A DNA stretch of 64,000 bases from G963665545 sp963665545 (GCA_963665545.2 CAXXKZ010000006.1:124001-188000); one strand, 5' to 3'. Positions 18,338 through 27,904 are shown, numbered from the stretch's first letter. Made by a program: numbers and translations. The notes: a model not told the origin generated them from the sequence alone.

Positions 18338-18922
18338 TCAACGACGGGTGGCTGAACGGTGATTGAGCAGCCACAACATTCCGCTACCGAAGAGAAACAT
18401 CACAGGAATGAACCAATAGCCCAGATGTTCGGTGAATTCAGCGGCATCAACGAAGCCGATGAACGGCCAGCCGCTGCTGGAAGTATAGAAACCGACATTG
18501 TCTGGATAAAACAGATTCAAAATGGCCATCAAGTAGCTGTAAAACACCAGCATGTGGCCAAAGCCATGAAGCATGGACTTGAGCAGGCCGCGAAGGCCGA
18601 GTGCCGAATTCAGGCGCAGTAGTTGCCAGCGGCTGTGCAGCACCAGAGCTGGGTCTGCACTCTGTTCGAGGCGGCCTTGAACCCAGCCGGGTATGAATTC
18701 TTCGGGCGCGCCAAGGTTGTGCTGCGCCGCTTGCAGTCGTTGAGTCTCATCTCCGGTTTTATTCAACATGCTCTCGAGCAGGTGGGCGCGAACCTCCAGC
18801 AGAATATCGTGCCGCTGTGATTTCGCCAGCGGCTGCGTCAGCGCGCTGGCGCGTGACAGATAGTCTTCCCACAACCGTGCGGTGGCGGGCAGGTCAAATT
18901 GCGGAGCGGGAATGTCAGTCAA
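18338..18922 (-). CDS. Membrane protein with HAAS/permease-prefix-like domain, PadR partner
   Basis: A 194-residue protein. The N-terminal 90 residues are helical and soluble (LWEDYLSRASAL, SQRHDILLEVRAHLLESML, LGAPEEFIPGWV). They resemble the HAAS or permease-prefix domains that commonly sit beside PadR regulators. About three hydrophobic segments follow (around 115-135, 145-160 and 168-188). It overlaps the PadR gene by 8 bp, so the two are coupled. A sensor or anti-regulator role for the pair is the usual interpretation for this arrangement, but nothing shows the signal. Confidence 0.75.
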   Translation of the reverse strand: MTDIPAPQFDLPATARLWEDYLSRASALTQPLAKSQRHDILLEVRAHLLESMLNKTGDETQRLQAAQHNLGAPEEFIPGWVQGRLEQSADPALVLHSRWQLLRLNSALGLRGLLKSMLHGFGHMLVFYSYLMAILNLFYPDNVGFYTSSSGWPFIGFVDAAEFTEHLGYWFIPVMFLFGSGMLWLLNHRSATRR

Positions 18923-19271
18923 TGCTGCTGCCCTCGATGCGTTGATTGACGTGCCGCCAGTGTTCGTTCATGGCGCGCAACAGTGCGGTGCCGAGGTCGG
19001 TGATGCGGTAATATTTTCGCGCCGGGCCTGACGGCTGAATCTGCCACTCGGATTCGATCATCTTATCTCTCTCCAGGCGACTCAGCAGAGGGTAGATGGT
19101 GCCTTCGGCCATATCCGCCTGCAGAGTTTTGGCCAATGCTGCAATCAGGCTGTAGCCGTAGTGCTCCTGGCGTGCGAGTTGACCCAAAACCAGAAAGGTC
19201 AACAGGCCCTTGCGTAGCTGCTGCTCCCATTTTCGAAAGTCGTCTGTAATGGATTCATGAGTCACCGTCAC
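18915..19271 (-). CDS. PadR-family transcriptional regulator
   Basis: A 118-residue short-type PadR protein. The winged helix is visible as GYSLIAALAKTLQADMAEGTIYPLLSRLERDKMIESEW, and a beta-wing reads PARKYYRITDLG. The C-terminal helix is short, as in subfamily 2. It is first in a minus-strand group with the HAAS-like membrane protein and probably the hydrolase at 17210. PadR proteins normally repress their own operon, so the operator should lie in the bases just upstream of 19271. Confidence 0.92.
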   Translation of the reverse strand: MTVTHESITDDFRKWEQQLRKGLLTFLVLGQLARQEHYGYSLIAALAKTLQADMAEGTIYPLLSRLERDKMIESEWQIQPSGPARKYYRITDLGTALLRAMNEHWRHVNQRIEGSSID

Positions 19272-19671
19272 CGAGGATAACCTGAACTACCTTGGTTAGC
19301 AAGGTATATAGGTATACAATAGAATTCATTTGTTGCTGGACGCTGATATTTGCAAGCAAGGGTGACACTTCCTCAACGCTCAACACGACCGGATTCCTGC
19401 GCTTTGGTTTGGCACGGACTACGCCGTCCAGCCAGGGAGGATCCATCTCCAAAACATGAAAATAGAAAAACAAAATTGCTTGCAACGCCCGGTTTTGCGT
19501 GCAATCGAGGAGAATTACCGGAAGTCCCTGGAAATCGTTTGCTACCGAGCTCATCACGATGAGTGTGGAGACGTGCATATGGAGAAGAAGCCGAGAATAA
19601 TAATCGCAAAGTACCAAGATGACATTCTGCAAAGGAGATTCCAATAATATGGCGGATATGGAGTGGTCGAA
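19272..19671. other. 400 bp without a convincing gene, possible decayed integron cassette
   Basis: This stretch lies between the PadR gene and the attC-like site at 19672. Plus-strand frames are short. One of about 43 codons from ATG 19619 runs into the attC-like site and ends at TAA within it, as cassette genes often do, but it has no recognisable product. A 156-codon minus-strand frame crosses the attC-like site and is not credible. No clear GTTRRRY recombination core was found at the left side, so the left cassette boundary is undefined. Confidence 0.4.
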
Positions 19672-19761
19672 ACATAACAAAGCGTTCAAATTCGTTCCGC
19701 CAGCTAAGCTGGCTCCACCGGACACGTGCTACGCACGCGCCGCTTAACTAAAACGATATAT
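19672..19761 (+). repeat. attC-like integron recombination site (complete)
   Basis: The left part starts ACATAACAAAGCGTTCAA, fitting the RYYYAAC core followed by AAnGCG. The middle has strong imperfect dyads (CCAGCTAAGCTGG, and GTGCTACGCAC). The right part GCCGCTTAACTAAAACG is followed by GATATAT, a one-mismatch form of GTTATAT. GTTATAT is the exact complement of the ATATAAC core of the next attC-like site at 22874, as expected if both bound one cassette. The size of 90 bp fits chromosomal-integron attC sites. No integrase gene is in the window. Confidence 0.65.
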
Positions 19762-20431
19762 CTATATGGAGAATATTTGATGGCGTACGAAATCTCGCAA
19801 GAACTAGAGGCCAAACTCAGAATTCTTGAAATAGAGACTGATTTTTTCTCACGCAAGCCTGATAGACCTACCCGAAGTCGATACCTGGTCTGGCTAATGA
19901 TGGTGGTTATTATCGTGGGTGGCTATTCCGCAGCGATATCTGAAAGTCCATTCCAATTGGCTTTCTTTGTGCCTTTGGAGTTAATTATTACCTTATTTAT
20001 CTCCACGAAAAGCGGCTATTCGGCTTGTACTCAAGTGCGTGTGAAATTATCAACTATTACAAAAAGGCAGATGAGCTATTGTCAAATCTGGTGTTTAGCC
20101 ATTTGATTCAAGCGGCGACCTGATCAATCTCTTTTACCTCGATCCCATCTTTGAATTTCACCCCCGTAATCACCTTGGCCAGGTAATCAAAGCCGCGTAG
20201 CCGGCGCCATTTCTTTTCCGCACACTGGCTCAATTTGAACATCATATGCAACATGCCATTGCGCGTCAGACAACCTTTGGATCTTTTGGTCCGGTGGCGG
20301 ATGGTGGCAAAGGTGGATTCAATCGGGTTGCTGGTCCGGATGCTCTGCCAGTGTTGGGCCGGAAAATCATAAAATGCCAACAGTTCATCCCGATCCTTGA
20401 GCAAACAGCTCGTCGCTTTCGGGTATTTCGC

Positions 20432-21818
20432 GAGCTATTGTCAAATCTGGTGTTTAGCCATTTGATTCAAGCGGCGACCTGATCAATCTCTTTTACCTCG
20501 ATCCCATCTTTGAATTTCACCCCCGTAATCACCTTGGCCAGGTAATCAAAGCCGCGTAGCCGGCGCCATTTCTTTTCCGCACACTGGCTCAATTTGAACA
20601 TCATATGCAACATGCCATTGCGCGTCAGACAACCTTTGGATCTTTTGGTCCGGTGGCGGATGGTGGCAAAGGTGGATTCAATCGGGTTGCTGGTCCGGAT
20701 GCTCTGCCAGTGTTGGGCCCGGAAAATCATAAAATGTCAACAGTTCATCCCGATCCTTGAGCAAACAGCTCGTCGCTTTCGGGTATTTCGCCTCAAAGAT
20801 CTCAATAAACAAATCAAACCGCCTTGTTTGCATCATCCTTGGTTTCCGCCTGCCAGATGGCGTGCAGGGCCTGCTTGGCTTTGGGTTGTGCGGATTTCGG
20901 CAAACAATTCAGTACATTCATGGTCTTGTGCATCCAGCAGCGTTGCTGGCGGCTGGCCGGAAAGATTTCATCCAGCGCCGCCCAAAAACCCATCGCACCA
21001 TCACCAATCGCCAGTTGTGGGGCGCTCATGCCGCGCGACTTCAGATTCAGCAACACCTCACGCCAACTCTGAGTCGATTCTCGCACCCCGTCCTCAATCG
21101 CCAGAAAATGTTTTTCGCCGCGTTCATTGACACCAATGATCACCAGCGCGCAGAGCTTGGCATCCTCCGCCCGCAGCCCACTGTAGACACCATCAGCCCA
21201 GACATACACCCACCGGTCCTGTCCCAGGCGACGCTGGCTCCACGCTCGATATTCCTCCGCCCATACCTGTTTCAGGCGGGATACCGTGCTGGCCGACAGA
21301 CCCTGTGCCTGCGGGCCCACCAGTACCCGCAACGCCTCAGCCATCTCACCGCTGGATACCCCTTTGAGGTACAACCACGGAATGGCTGCCTCGAAAGTCG
21401 CTGTCTTGCGCACATATGGCGGCACCAGCACCGACTGAAAACTCACTGCTTCACCGGTCTTCGAGCGCACCTTGGGAATTCTCACCCGGATCGGTCCCAG
21501 GCCGGTCTGCAACTCACGTTCTGGCAGGTAACCGTTGCGCACCACACCGGCATGACCTGATTCGGTACGCCAATCCTGATACTTGGCCAGCAGCTCCTGG
21601 ACTTCACTTTCCACCGCTTCGGCGAGCAGCTTCCGGGCGCCTTCTTTGAGCAATTCGGTCAACGGATCGGCACTGATTGCTCGACGTTCCAGTTCAATAA
21701 CATTATTCTTGTTCATAGTGGCGTATCTCCTTTGGTTGCTTTGAAGTTTGGTAACAACAAATCAACCAGATACGCCGCTTTTTTTCAACTGCTCAAACAC
21801 CAGATTCGATCATAACTC
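20432..21818 (-). mobile_element. IS256-family insertion sequence, copy D, inserted inside copy C
   Basis: This 1387-bp element is flanked by the 9-bp duplication GTATTTCGC at 20423-20431 and 21819-21827, and both duplications are copy C sequence. It has the CGA sub-lineage marker shared with copies B and F. Extra C bases near 20720 and 20822 break the transposase frame. Confidence 0.95.
20467..21716 (-). pseudogene. IS256-family transposase of copy D, frameshifted twice
   Basis: An intact N-terminal part with Asp175 and Asp239 (21716-20814) runs out of frame at about residue 299, where an extra C changes KAF to KAV followed by a stop. A second extra C near 20720 puts the C-terminal segment (20467-20730), containing the PIESTF glutamate, in another frame. 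Both lesions are one-base changes in short C runs, so a base-calling artefact should be excluded. Confidence 0.85.
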
Positions 21819-22873
21819 GTATTTCGCCTCAAAGATCTCAATAAACAAATCAAACGCCTTGTTTGCATCATCCTTGGTTTCCGCCTGCCAGATGGCGTGC
21901 AGGGCCTGCTTGGCTTTGGGTTGTGCGGATTTCGGCAAACAATTCAGTACATTCATGGTCTTGTGCATCCAGCAGCGTTGCTGGCGGCTGGCCGGAAAGA
22001 TTTCATCCAGCGCCGCCCAAAAACCCATCGCACCATCACCAATCGCCAGTTGTGGGGCGCTCATGCCGCGCGACTTCAGATTCAGCAACACCTCACGCCA
22101 ACTCTGAGTCGATTCCCGCACCCCGTCCTCAATCGCCAGAAAATGTTTTTCGCCGCGTTCATTGACACCAATGATCACCAGCGCGCAGAGCTTGGCATCC
22201 TCCGCCCGCAGCCCACTGTAGACACCATCAGCCCAGACATACACCCACCGGTCCTGTCCCAGGCGACGCTGGCTCCACGCTCGATATTCCTCCGCCCATA
22301 CCTGTTTCAGGCGGGATACCGTGCTGGCCGACAGACCCTGTGCCTGCGGGCCCACCAGTACCCGCAACGCCTCAGCCATCTCACCGCTGGATACCCCTTT
22401 GAGGTACAACCACGGAATGGCTGCCTCGAAAGTCGCTGTCTTGCGCACATATGGCGGCACCAGCACCGGACTGAAAACTCACTGCTTCACCGGTCTTCGA
22501 GCGCACCTTGGGAATTCTCACCCGGATCGGTCCCAGGCCGGTCTGCAACTCACGTTCTGGCAGGTAACCGTTGCGCACCACACCGGCATGACCTGATTCG
22601 GTACGCCAATCCTGATACTTGGCCAGCAGCTCCTGGACTTCACTTTCCACCGCTTCGGCGAGCAGCTTCCGGGCGCCTTCTTTGAGCAATTCGGTCAACG
22701 GATCGGCACTGATTGCTCGACGTTCCAGTTCAATAACATTATTCTTGTTCATAGTGGCGTATCTCCTTTGGTTGCTTTGAAAGTTTGGTAACAACAAATC
22801 AACCAGATACGCCGCTTTTTTTCAACTGCTCAAACACCAGATTCGATCATAACTCAAGGCAGATGGACCCAAG

Positions 22874-22924
22874 ATATAACAAGGCGTTAAAGTGAGCCCC
22901 TACGGGGCCGGACGCAGCTACGCT
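22874..22924 (+). repeat. attC-like site, right part removed by IS256-like copy E
   Basis: The left core ATATAAC is at 22874-22880 and is followed by AAGGCGTTAAAG and by the dyad CCCCTACGGGG, then CCGGACGCAGCTACGCT. The layout parallels the site at 19672. The sequence stops at 22924, where copy E begins, so the right half with GTTRRRY is missing. The stop codon of the cassette gene (22893-22895) lies inside it. Confidence 0.6.
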
Positions 22925-24312
22925 GAGCTATTGTCAAATCTGGTGTTTAGCCATTTGATTCAAGCAGCGACCTGATCAATCTCTTTTACCTCGATCCCAT
23001 CTTTTGAATTTCACCCCCGTAATCACCTTGGCCAGGTAATCAAAGCCGCGTAGCCGGCGCCATTTCTTTTCCGCACACTGGCTCAATTTGAACATCATAT
23101 GCAACATGCCATTGCGCGTCAGACAACCTTTGGATCTTTTGGTCCGGTGGCGGATGGTGGCAAAGGTGGATTCAATCGGGTTGCTGGTCCGGATGCTCTG
23201 CCAGTGTTGGGCCGGAAAATCATAAAATGCCAACAGTTCATCCCGATCCTTGAGCAAAACAGCTCGTCGCTTTCGGGTATTTCGCCTCAAAGATCTCAAT
23301 AAAACAAATCAAACGCCTTGTTTGCATCATCCTTGGTTTCCGCCTGCCAGATGGCGTGCAGGGCCTGCTTGGCTTTGGGTTGTGCGGGATTTCGGCAACA
23401 ATTCAGTACATTCATGGTCTTGTGCATCCAGCAGCGTTGCTGGCGGCTGGCCGGAAAGATTTCATCCAGCGCCGCCCAAAAACCCATCGCACCATCACCA
23501 ATCGCCAGTTGTGGGGCGCTCATGCCGCGCGACTTCAGATTCAGCAACACCTCACGCCAACTCTGAGTCGATTCCCGCACCCCGTCCTCAATCGCCAGAA
23601 AATGTTTTTCGCCGCGTTCATTGACACCAATGATCACCAGCGCGCAGAGCTTGGCATCCTCCGCCCGCAGCCCACTGTAGACACCATCAGCCCAGACATA
23701 CACCCACCGGTCCTGTCCCAGGCGACGCTGGCTCCACGCTCGATATTCCTCCGCCCATACCTGTTTCAGGCGGGATACCGTGCTGGCCGACAGACCCTGT
23801 GCCTGCGGGCCCACCAGTACCCGCAACGCCTCAGCCATCTCACCGCTGGATACCCCTTTGAGGTACAACCACGGAATGGCTGCCTCGAAAGTCGCTGTCT
23901 TGCGCACATATGGCGGCACCAGCACCGACTGAAAACTCACTGCTTCACCGGTCTTCGAGCGCACCTTGGGAATTCTCACCCGGATCGGTCCCAGGCCGGT
24001 CTGCAACTCACGTTCTGGCAGGTAACCGTTGCGCACCACACCGGCATGACCTGATTCGGTACGCCAATCCTGATACTTGGCCAGCAGCTCCTGGACTTCA
24101 CTTTCCACCGCTTCGGCGAGCAGCTTCCGGGCGCCTTCTTTGAGCAATTCGGTCAACGGATCGGCACTGATTGCTCGACGTTCCAGTTCAATAACATTAT
24201 TCTTGTTCATAGTGGCGTATCTCCTTTGGTTGCTTTGAAGTTTGGTAACAACAAATCAACCAGATACGCCGCTTTTTTTCAACTGCTCAAACACCAGATT
24301 CGATCATAACTC
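22925..24312 (-). mobile_element. IS256-family insertion sequence, copy E, no target duplication
   Basis: This copy is 1388 bp with both ends present. The left flank (AGCTACGCT) and right flank (GGGGCGACC) do not match, unlike copies A, B, C, D, G and H. This implies a rearrangement after insertion, most simply recombination with another copy and loss of the DNA between them. It joins a cut attC-like site on one side to a gene lacking its 5' end on the other. Confidence 0.92.
22960..24210 (-). pseudogene. IS256-family transposase of copy E, several frameshifts
   Basis: Reading from ATG 24210, the protein matches the intact transposase to about residue 270, then carries a G gain and an A loss (NCCRNPAQPK in place of NCLPKSAQPK), then extra A bases near 23305 and 23257, and an extra T near 23005. 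The reading frame is lost before the catalytic Glu. It is not functional as written. Confidence 0.87.
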
Positions 24313-24690
24313 GGGGCGACCATCTATATTGCCTATTTCCTGGAAACCCCACAGGAGTTTGCTCTAACGGCAGAGACAGCTGCAAACAGGGATGCGTACG
24401 CGGAATACATTGCCAATATTCCACTCTGGGCCATTGCCGTTGGAATCATCGCGGCAGTGGCGAGGTTGTTTGGCGCAATTGCCTTGCTCCTTCGAAACGC
24501 TTGGGCATTGCCGCTCTACCTAGTATCGCTACCCTTTTTTCTAGTGGCCTTGTTTCGTGCATTTGTCCTCGCCGATGTAGCGAACGTTATGAGCACGGGC
24601 CATATCGCAACGGAAGTGGTTTTCGTCACGCTAAGCGTCTTCGCTGTTTGGTTTTCTTACAAATTCAAAGCTAATGGAACACTCAAGTAA
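24313..24690 (+). pseudogene. Membrane protein gene lacking its 5' end at the edge of IS copy E
   Basis: The frame is open from the first base after the IS end (24313) to TAA 24688-24690, coding for 125 residues that begin GATIYIAYFLETPQEF. It has three hydrophobic segments (about residues 45-65, 68-90 and 100-118) and a short charged tail. The first transmembrane segment of the original protein was probably removed. An internal ATG at 24457 could start a 77-residue product but has no good ribosome site. The family resembles small uncharacterised inner-membrane proteins, and I cannot name it. Confidence 0.65.
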
Positions 24691-24704
24691 GAATGTGCGG
24701 CGAA

Positions 24705-25245
24705 TGACGTGGTCAAGCTATTTGATACAACCCAGTTAAGCAACTTTTCTTAATTCTGTCATTTCCATTTCAAACTGATTCGGACTTCTGTAATTGAGGT
24801 ACGAATGCAGTCTGTAACTGTTATAAAACATCGATATGTAATCCAGGATATCCTGCTGGGCTTCATAGCGGGTCTGGTAGTGTCGCCAGTGCACCCGTTC
24901 CTGCTTCAGGCTGCCGAAGAAGCTCTCCACAACAGCGTTATCCCAGCAGTCGCCTTTTCGGCTCATGCTGCCTTTGAAGCCATGCGCTTTCAATAATCGC
25001 CTGAAAGCTTTACTGGCATATTGGGGATCCGCGGTCAGAATGGTGGATCAAGCCTGCTTTTGGCCTGCGCAACCAGATCGCCATCGTCAATGCATCACAC
25101 ACCAGCTGTGCGGTCATTCGGCTGCTCATACTCCAGCCCACAACTTTTCTGGAATATAAATCAATCACAACAGCCAGATACAACCAGCCTTGCTGGGTCC
25201 AGACATAGGTGATGTCTGAAGCAAAAACCTGGTTGGGTTGCTCAA
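24705..25245 (-). mobile_element. IS3-family element remnant (3' part of transposase)
   Basis: The left terminal repeat begins TGACGTGGTCAAGCTATTTG and the DNA is nearly identical to the first 540 bp of the full element that follows at 25246. It codes for the end of the OrfB integrase domain (GDCWDNAVVESFFGSLK with the catalytic Glu, residues at 24736-24993), with an extra G near 25025 that breaks the frame. Seven more bases of it (26513-26519) survive beyond the full element. The rest, including orfA, is gone where IS256-like copy F begins. Confidence 0.88.
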
Positions 25246-25276
25246 TGACGTGGTCAAGCTATTTGATACAACCCAG

Positions 25277-26155
25277 TTAAGCAACTTTTCTTAATTCTGT
25301 CATTTCCATTTCAAACTGATTCGGACTTCTGTAATTGAGGTACGAATGCAGTCTGTAACTGTTATAAAACATCGATATGTAATCCAGGATATCCTGCTGG
25401 GCTTCATAGCGGGTCTGGTAGTGTCGCCAGTGCACCCGTTCCTGCTTCAGGCTGCCGAAGAAGCTCTCCACAACAGCGTTATCCCAGCAGTCGCCTTTTC
25501 GGCTCATGCTGCCTTTGAAGCCATGCGCTTTCAATAATCGCCTGCAAGCTTTACTGGCATATTGGGATCCGCGGTCAGAATGGTGGATCAAGCCTGCTTT
25601 TGGCCTGCGCAACCAGATCGCCATCGTCAATGCATCACACACCAGCTGTGCGGTCATTCGGCTGCTCATACTCCAGCCCACAACTTTTCTGGAATATAAA
25701 TCAATCACAACAGCCAGATACAACCAGCCTTGCTGGGTCCAGACATAGGTGATGTCTGAAGCAAAAACCTGGTTGGGTTGCTCAACGTCAAATTGCCGTT
25801 CCAATAAATTTTCAAATAACGGCAATTTATGATTGCTGTTGGTGGTCACTTTGAATTTCTTTTTATGACGAACTTGAATAACCGCTTCTTTCATCAGGTT
25901 CACGGTCTTCGTTCTGCTGATCGGAAAACCCAATGCATTCATCGCTCTTTTCATGCGCCGCCGGCCATAGGTATATTGGCTGGCAACGGCTATATCCTTC
26001 ATCCAGTCCAGCATCTCCTGGTGCTCCGGATCCGCCAGCCTGGCTTCTGTAATTCGCCGATAGTGGTAATAACCTTGTCGGCTGACACCCAGTACTCGAC
26101 ACATCAGGTCGATTGGCCAGGTCTTCTTGTGTTGGGTGACAAACAAATATTTCAT
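25277..26155 (-). CDS. IS3-family transposase OrfB (integrase core)
   Basis: About 292 residues from ATG 26155 (MKYLFVTQHKKTW). The same frame extends upstream through the slippery site, which allows production as an OrfAB fusion. The DDE retroviral-integrase-type core shows FASDITYVWTQQGWLYLA (first Asp), LIHHSDRGSQYAS (second Asp) and WDNAVVESFFGSLK (Glu 35 residues later). The N-terminal HTH_21-type region reads YTYGRRRMKRAMNALG. The frame is intact, so the element may be active. Confidence 0.92.
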   Translation of the reverse strand: MKYLFVTQHKKTWPIDLMCRVLGVSRQGYYHYRRITEARLADPEHQEMLDWMKDIAVASQYTYGRRRMKRAMNALGFPISRTKTVNLMKEAVIQVRHKKKFKVTTNSNHKLPLFENLLERQFDVEQPNQVFASDITYVWTQQGWLYLAVVIDLYSRKVVGWSMSSRMTAQLVCDALTMAIWLRRPKAGLIHHSDRGSQYASKACRRLLKAHGFKGSMSRKGDCWDNAVVESFFGSLKQERVHWRHYQTRYEAQQDILDYISMFYNSYRLHSYLNYRSPNQFEMEMTELRKVA

Positions 26156-26445
26156 TTCATTTCTTTGGCAAAGAAGACCGTCGCTTTTTTTAGGATTTCT
26201 TTCTCCATTTTCAGGTTTTTGACCTGCGATCTTAACTTCCGGATTTCTTCCTGTTCCGGGGTGAGTTTGCCGTTCCCGCGGAAAGATTGCCCACCATCGG
26301 CTCGGTGTTCTGAAACCCAACGACCGAGCATATTGCCATTAAGCCCAAGGCTTCTGGCAGCTTCTGCACGGCTATAACCTTGATCGACTACCAAACTGAC
26401 TGCATCCAGTTTGAACTCCTTTGAATACTTTTTTCTTCTTCTCAA
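26152..26445 (-). CDS. IS3-family transposase OrfA
   Basis: A 97-residue helix-turn-helix protein (KEFKLDAVSLVVDQGYSRAE, then SLGLNGNMLGRWV), ending in a leucine-zipper-like helix (KLRSQVKNLKMEKEILKKA). Seven A residues on the coding strand (26191-26185), read as CTA-AAA-AAA-GCG, form an A-AAA-AAA slippery site. A -1 shift there fuses OrfA to OrfB to make the full transposase. The stop TGA at 26152-26154 overlaps the OrfB ATG. Confidence 0.92.
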   Translation of the reverse strand: MRRRKKYSKEFKLDAVSLVVDQGYSRAEAARSLGLNGNMLGRWVSEHRADGGQSFRGNGKLTPEQEEIRKLRSQVKNLKMEKEILKKATVFFAKEMK

Positions 26446-26519
26446 TTTACTTCTCCCAGTTAAATAAATTATCTCTTAACTGGGTTGTACAATCTATTGG
26501 ACCACTTCACAACGTCAAA

Positions 26520-27904
26520 GAGCTATTGTCAAATCTGGTGTTTAGCCATTTGATTCAAGCGGCGACCTGATCAATCTCTTTTACCTCGATCCCATCTTTG
26601 AATTTCACCCCCGTAATCACCTTGGCCAGGTAATCAAAGCCGCGTAGCCGGCGCCATTTCTTTTCCGCACACTGGCTCAATTTGAACATCATATGCAACA
26701 TGCCATTGCGCGTCAGACAACCTTTGGATCTTTTGGTCCGGTGGCGGATGGTGGCAAAGGTGGATTCAATCGGGTTGCTGGTCCGGATGCTCTGCCAGTG
26801 TTGGGCCGGAAAATCATAAAATGCCAACAGTTCATCCCGATCCTTGAGCAAACAGCTCGTCGCTTTCGGGTATTTCGCCTCAAAGATCTCAATAAACAAA
26901 TCAAACGCCTTGTTTGCATCATCCTTGGTTTCCGCCTGCCAGATGGCGTGCAGGGCCTGCTTGGCTTTGGGTTGTGCGGATTTCGGCAAACAATTCAGTA
27001 CATTCATGGTCTTGTGCATCCAGCAGCGTTGCTGGCGGCTGGCCGGAAAGATTTCATCCAGCGCCGCCCAAAAACCCATCGCACCATCACCAATCGCCAG
27101 TTGTGGGGCGCTCATGCCGCGCGACTTCAGATTCAGCAACACCTCACGCCAACTCTGAGTCGATTCTCGCACCCCGTCCTCAATCGCCAGAAAATGTTTT
27201 TCGCCGCGTTCATTGACACCAATGATCACCAGCGCGCAGAGCTTGGCATCCTCCGCCCGCAGCCCACTGTAGACACCATCAGCCCAGACATACACCCACC
27301 GGTCCTGTCCCAGGCGACGCTGGCTCCACGCTCGATATTCCTCCGCCCATACCTGTTTCAGGCGGGATACCGTGCTGGCCGACAGACCCTGTGCCTGCGG
27401 GCCCACCAGTACCCGCAACGCCTCAGCCATCTCACCGCTGGATACCCCTTTGAGGTACAACCACGGAATGGCTGCCTCGAAAGTCGCTGTCTTGCGCACA
27501 TATGGCGGCACCAGCACCGACTGAAAACTCACTGCTTCACCGGTCTTCGAGCGCACCTTGGGAATTCTCACCCGGATCGGTCCCAGGCCGGTCTGCAACT
27601 CACGTTCTGGCAGGTAACCGTTGCGCACCACACCGGCATGACCTGATTCGGTACGCCAATCCTGATACTTGGCCAGCAGCTCCTGGACTTCACTTTCCAC
27701 CGCTTCGGCGAGCAGCTTCCGGGCGCCTTCTTTGAGCAATTCGGTCAACGGATCGGCACTGATTGCTCGACGTTCCAGTTCAATAACATTATTCTTGTTC
27801 ATAGTGGCGTATCTCCTTTGGTTGCTTTGAAGTTTGGTAACAACAAATCAACCAGATACGCCGCTTTTTTTCAACTGCTCAAACACCAGATTCGATCATA
27901 ACTC
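26520..27904 (-). mobile_element. IS256-family insertion sequence, copy F (intact, no target duplication)
   Basis: 1385 bp in minus orientation with complete ends and the CGA sub-lineage marker. The left flank (CAACGTCAAA, from the IS3 remnant) and right flank (CCTTCGAAA, from a chromosomal gene) do not match, so the original partner DNA was lost after insertion. The IS3 remnant is cut on one side and a host gene on the other. Confidence 0.94.
26555..27802 (-). CDS. IS256-family transposase, copy F
   Basis: A complete 415-residue transposase with the same protein sequence as copies A and B. The catalytic residues Asp175, Asp239 and Glu346 are intact. It is one of four full-length transposase genes in the window (A, B, F and H). 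Confidence 0.95.
   Translation of the reverse strand: MNKNNVIELERRAISADPLTELLKEGARKLLAEAVESEVQELLAKYQDWRTESGHAGVVRNGYLPERELQTGLGPIRVRIPKVRSKTGEAVSFQSVLVPPYVRKTATFEAAIPWLYLKGVSSGEMAEALRVLVGPQAQGLSASTVSRLKQVWAEEYRAWSQRRLGQDRWVYVWADGVYSGLRAEDAKLCALVIIGVNERGEKHFLAIEDGVRESTQSWREVLLNLKSRGMSAPQLAIGDGAMGFWAALDEIFPASRQQRCWMHKTMNVLNCLPKSAQPKAKQALHAIWQAETKDDANKAFDLFIEIFEAKYPKATSCLLKDRDELLAFYDFPAQHWQSIRTSNPIESTFATIRHRTKRSKGCLTRNGMLHMMFKLSQCAEKKWRRLRGFDYLAKVITGVKFKDGIEVKEIDQVAA

Larger units (their letters stand above)
20108..22752 (-). pseudogene. IS256-family transposase of copy C, disrupted
   Basis: The frame starts at ATG 22752 and is broken first by an extra G near 22469 (in the codons for about residue 95), then physically by the insertion of copy D at codon region about 311. 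The N-terminal and catalytic parts otherwise match the intact transposase, including the C-terminal 98 residues at 20108-20404. It is not functional. Confidence 0.9.
20073..22855 (-). mobile_element. IS256-family insertion sequence, copy C (outer, carrying copy D inside)
   Basis: Copy C is present in two parts, 20073-20431 and 21828-22855, which total 1387 bp once the inner copy and one 9-bp duplication are removed. The whole block is flanked by AAGGCAGAT at 20064-20072 and 22856-22864. It lies in minus orientation and was the earlier of the two insertions here, because copy D sits inside it. Two one-base insertions relative to copy A are seen (near 22469 and 22782). Confidence 0.93.
19780..22895 (+). 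pseudogene. Integron-cassette membrane protein gene, split by nested IS256-like copies C and D
   Basis: The 5' part (19780-20072) and 3' part (22865-22895) join in frame when the IS block 20073-22855 and one copy of its 9-bp duplication AAGGCAGAT are removed. The result is a 107-residue protein. It begins MAYEISQELEAKL, has two hydrophobic segments (about 39-54 and 59-77), and ends RQMDPRYNKALK with TGA inside the next attC-like site, a typical cassette arrangement. A purine-rich TATGGAGAATATTTG precedes the ATG. The family is not recognised. Small two-helix membrane proteins are common among integron cassettes. Confidence 0.7.
25246..26509 (-). mobile_element. IS3-family insertion sequence, complete, inserted in its own remnant
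   Basis: 1264 bp. The left end TGACGTGGTC and the right end, read inversely as TGAAGTGGTC, are followed on both sides by TACAACCCAGTTAAG, forming the terminal inverted repeats with TGA...TCA ends usual for IS3. The 3-bp target duplication CAA is at 25243-25245 and 26510-26512. It carries orfA and orfB with a frameshift window between them. It inserted into the older remnant of the same element. Confidence 0.93.

Noticed and set aside
19255..19725. 156-codon minus-strand frame upstream of the PadR gene
   Set aside because: It runs through the attC-like site, overlaps the start of padR and shows no protein-like features.
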